Source: Amaurobius ferox
Taxonomy: Eukaryota > Arthropoda > Arachnida > Araneae > Amaurobiidae
Length of the DNA stretch: 64,000 nt
Assembly: GCA_951213105.1 (NCBI GenBank)
Contig: OX578139.1
Location: forward strand, 74,605,184-74,669,183
Direction: 5' to 3'
The position numbers were made by a program, and so were the translations under genes. The notes beneath the pieces are model-generated. The model saw only the letters and a program-made list of their open reading frames with translations, searched no databases and was not told where the DNA came from. Of this stretch, positions 61,080 through 64,000 are shown piece by piece (position 1 is the first letter of the stretch; each line of letters opens with the position of its first letter).

Positions 61080-62175
61080 GCTATGCTGCACTACAATGTG
61101 GATTTTAATATCATACCAGAAAAGTATAAAAATGAAAGAAAGCAATATATCAAAGAATGGCTGGGGGGGGGGGGGGGGGGGTTGCGACCCCCACTCCTCG
61201 GTTAAGCCAGCTTTGCGTCTAGACAACACTCCCGGAAGCCGATACATTGCACAAATATGAATACCGAAGTATCAAAAATTTTTTTTAAAAAGGATTTTAA
61301 AAAAGGATTTTAAAAAGGAGGTTACAAAACCTGAAAGTGTGGAGTACCCAGAAGACTCGTATTTTAAACTGTACTATTAATTTAACTCTCACAAAACCAA
61401 AGGCAATAAGAAACAAACATATAGATTTTAATTACCAAAGTAGATACTGTACCATAACCCAGATGTACTATTCACCATGACGAACCCAGCATCAAACCAT
61501 CTGCTTGTTATTATCTATTGTATATAAGAGTGTACTCATTCATAACCTGTGTAAAGATGGCTCAGACTCCCTAACGTAATCAACACACGGGAGGTTTGGC
61601 ATCCAAATATATGTGATAGCTATCAGTTACGGTTATACCATAAAATTTGCATATAATGTTACACAGGAAACGCTTCGGAAAACCCTGTGCAATAGCACCA
61701 TGGAGGAAGTTAATATCGTTATAGTAACGATCATTAACATTACAGTTGATTCTTTTGCTTCGCAAAAGATGGATAATAACAATAGATAATAACAAGCAGA
61801 TGGTTTGATGCTGGATTCGTCATGGTGAATAGTACATCTGGGTTATGGTACAGTATCTACTTTGGTAATTAAAATCTATATGTTTGTTTCTTATTGCCTT
61901 TGGTTTTGTGAGAGTTAAATTAATAGTACAGTTTAAAATACGAGTCTTCTGGGTACTCCACACTTTCAGGTTTTGTAACCTCCTTTTTAAAATCCTTTTT
62001 TAAAATCCATTTTAAAAAAATTTTTTGATACTTTGGTATTCATATTTGTGCAATGTATTGGCTTCCGGGAGTGTTGTCTAGACGCAAAGCTGGCTTAACC
62101 GGGGAGTGGGGGTCACAACCCCAGCCATTCTTTGATATATTGCTTTCTTTCATTTTTATACTTTTCTGGTATGAT
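61080..62175. mobile_element. 1.1-kb foldback element with ~400-bp arms
   Basis: The left arm (about 61080-61520) and right arm (about 61785-62175) are close reverse complements. Shared blocks include AAGCCAGCTTTGCGTCTAGA, CTGAAAGTGTGGAGTACCCA and GCATCAAACCATCTGCTTGT. The spacer is about 265 bp. The left arm carries an 18-G run (from about 61161) that is absent on the right. Mirror-image frames in the two arms come from the palindrome and are not genes. Confidence 0.85.
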
Positions 62176-62199
62176 ATGTGTATATATATATATATATAT

Positions 62200-63827
62200 C
62201 ATAGAACAATAATAGTAATACAATGTGCTCTAATGTTGTTAATATGATACATTAAAGAAGGGAATTTAGCAATTTCGTATTTTGGATGAATAGTAGTCAT
62301 CTCCAACTTGTGTGTGAACAAAGAGAATATTACTTAAAATATGGAGAGTATTCCTTCATTTTACTACTATTGTGAGGTTAAATTTTTAAATTACTTTAAT
62401 ATGAAATCCAATCTAGTAATATTAAGTTAGATGCCGCACCTGTCTAAAGATTGAACTTTCAAACAATATTTCTGATAATACCATAACTTGCAAAAAGGAC
62501 TGCAGTGATAAACATGATGGCAAAAATAATAAAAATGTTGAAAGTGAAAGTAAATAGAAGACATACAATACTAGAGACAATTTCGATATGCTGACACTGC
62601 ATAAGAAGCATCAAGTTTAGCAAAACTTCTGAAACCAATTAATAAATAAAATGAATTATAAATAACTAATTTAAATTACAAACTTTTGCAGGTGTTTGGT
62701 CAGATACTTCTGCAGCAGAGTGGTAAACAGGTGAAAGTTCAATAATCCATCTTGATAATTATTTTGATAACAAAACAATCATTTAACATCAATTGCAAAT
62801 ATCGAAAAGGATGAAAAGGAGTAATATGTTTATAATGACAGTAAATAAAATTAAAATATGCACTTATGTTTTCAGGCGTAGAATCCATTAGAATAAAGAG
62901 CTAAGAGGAAAGTTATTTTGACAAATACACCTTGCCACTGATACAGCTTTTAAAAATAAATTTAAATATGATTTTATTCTTATATGTATAACAACAGTAT
63001 GATACACAGTGCATAGACTGATAAAAGAAATATGGTGATTAAAAACTTAGTGACTGCAGTACTCTATGCTAGTTACAGGTGAACTGAAAATAATCTCATA
63101 ATTTTTAGCTTGATATCAGTTGGCTAGCTTAATAAAAAGTTTTTATGAATAATTATATTGTTCGATTGTTATAATAATGAAAATTGATAAAATCAAGAAA
63201 ATAGAGTAAACATTAAAAGTTTGTCTCAAGTTAGATGAATGGCCTCTCCTTATACTTATGAATGAAGAGGTTTTAATAAATTTCTATTGTGTTCATAGCC
63301 AACTCAATTTTGTAAGAGCAATCTCATTTTTATGTAGTGCAAACATTGAAAATGTTAGAAGAAAGAGATTATATATAACAGTCTTTAGTCCTTCCTATGA
63401 AAAATTATGATCATGTACAAATCTATATTAAAAAGAAATTGGTAGTGGCTCCAATCCAATGCAGCAGAAATGGCCTTGCATGAATAACATTTTGTAAAAT
63501 AAAACTCCAATAAAATTAAATAAGTTTATTTGATTGTTTCAGACTCATTTATTTCGTTTGCAGGCTTTCCGAGTGCTGCAAATTACTTGCTAACACTTTA
63601 TAACACTTTTCGTTCTGGCCCTGCTTACATCTAGATAATCTGACTACCATAGACTTCACATAAAAATATCAAATAATTTTACTAACTTGCTTGACGACAT
63701 ATAAATTAAACTTATAACCTGACGAGAATTGAGATTAAAGTTTTAATTCATAAACTTGCCCGGTGGCACATAAATACGTACTTGAATACAGATATTTTCA
63801 TCTATTCTGTTCAAATCTCATCAATCA
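62200..63827. other. No gene seen
   Basis: AT-rich sequence. I searched the minus strand for the missing V-ATPase N-terminal exons and found none. AATAAA-type signals on the minus strand near 63527-63553 could serve the possible exon at 63828. Confidence 0.35.
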
Positions 63828-63990
63828 TTAAACATCTTTAGAATACCCAAATTCATTTAACTTCTTAATTACTTCAAAGCAAACATCTGGTAACTGTGTA
63901 CCAATATTTCGATAAGGGGTACGTAAACACATTGAGCTGCAATACTCATGACATTTTAAATATTGTAGATTTCCCACACATTGGCAAACA
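63828..63990 (-). CDS. Possible terminal exon of an unidentified gene
   Basis: On the minus strand a frame open to the window edge runs behind an acceptor-like TTTTAATCAG and ends at TAA 63828-63830. It reads VCQCVGNLQYLKCHEYC, then LRTPYRNIGTQLPDV and FEVIKKLNEFGYSKDV. The peptide is balanced in composition, unlike the hydrophobic chance frames elsewhere, and has six cysteines (CxC, then gaps of 8, 3, 3 and 15). Its 54 codons are not long enough to exclude chance. I recognise no family. It lies on the V-ATPase strand, but its sequence fits no part of subunit A. Confidence 0.25.
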
Positions 63991-64000
63991 CTGATTAAAA

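Noticed and set aside
61065..62247. Mirror-image 60-64-codon frames in both foldback arms
   Set aside because: They are the same arm sequence read on opposite strands; the proline run is the 18-G tract. Not genes.

Overview
This is an AT-rich, intron-rich metazoan nuclear window. There are no bacterial operons or ribosome-binding sites; genes are split by GT-AG introns of up to 8 kb, and most of the space is transposon debris, satellites and microsatellites. I lean towards an arthropod, perhaps a chelicerate, from the intron density and repeat style, but nothing here proves it.

Two genes are well supported, both on the minus strand. (1) Ten exons between 28401 and 60555 encode the C-terminal ~475 residues of the V-type proton ATPase catalytic subunit A, with P-loop, natural stop codon and matching splice phases throughout. 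The N-terminal ~140 residues are missing and must lie beyond 60555, probably outside the window. (2) Three exons at 17919-17303, 9219-9006 and 8075-7851 join in phase into a 351-codon protein-kinase-like protein. It keeps the VAVK lysine, the APE motif and the subdomain IX and XI motifs, but has lost the HRD and DFG aspartates, so it looks like a pseudokinase. A short minus-strand open frame at the right edge (63828-63990) may be the last exon of a third gene.

The rest is mobile DNA. 0.5-5.1 kb: a decayed reverse-transcriptase element with a 1.2 kb inverted partial copy and a SINE-like insertion with target-site duplication. 5-18 kb: pseudokinase introns and flanks with a dispersed repeat, a GC-rich tandem block, foldback elements and a promoter-like (possibly LTR) segment. 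18-19.7 kb: peptide-like degenerate repeats and a recent three-copy 291-bp tandem. 21-23 kb, 33 kb and 43 kb: further copies of the interspersed family first seen at 9.8-11.6 kb. 30.5-32.4 kb: a DNA transposon with long inverted ends and a broken transposase. 36.1-38.1 kb and 47.8-51.0 kb: two hAT-like elements, the first with a BED-finger remnant, the second with a frameshifted transposase and an internal satellite. 56.3 kb: a 291-bp MITE. 61.1-62.2 kb: a large foldback. Most insertions from 28.5 to 60.4 kb sit in V-ATPase introns.

The two genes show no sign of working together. The strongest leads are the pseudokinase, the four-unit peptide-like repeat just upstream of it, and the repeated inverted pairing of one interspersed family.
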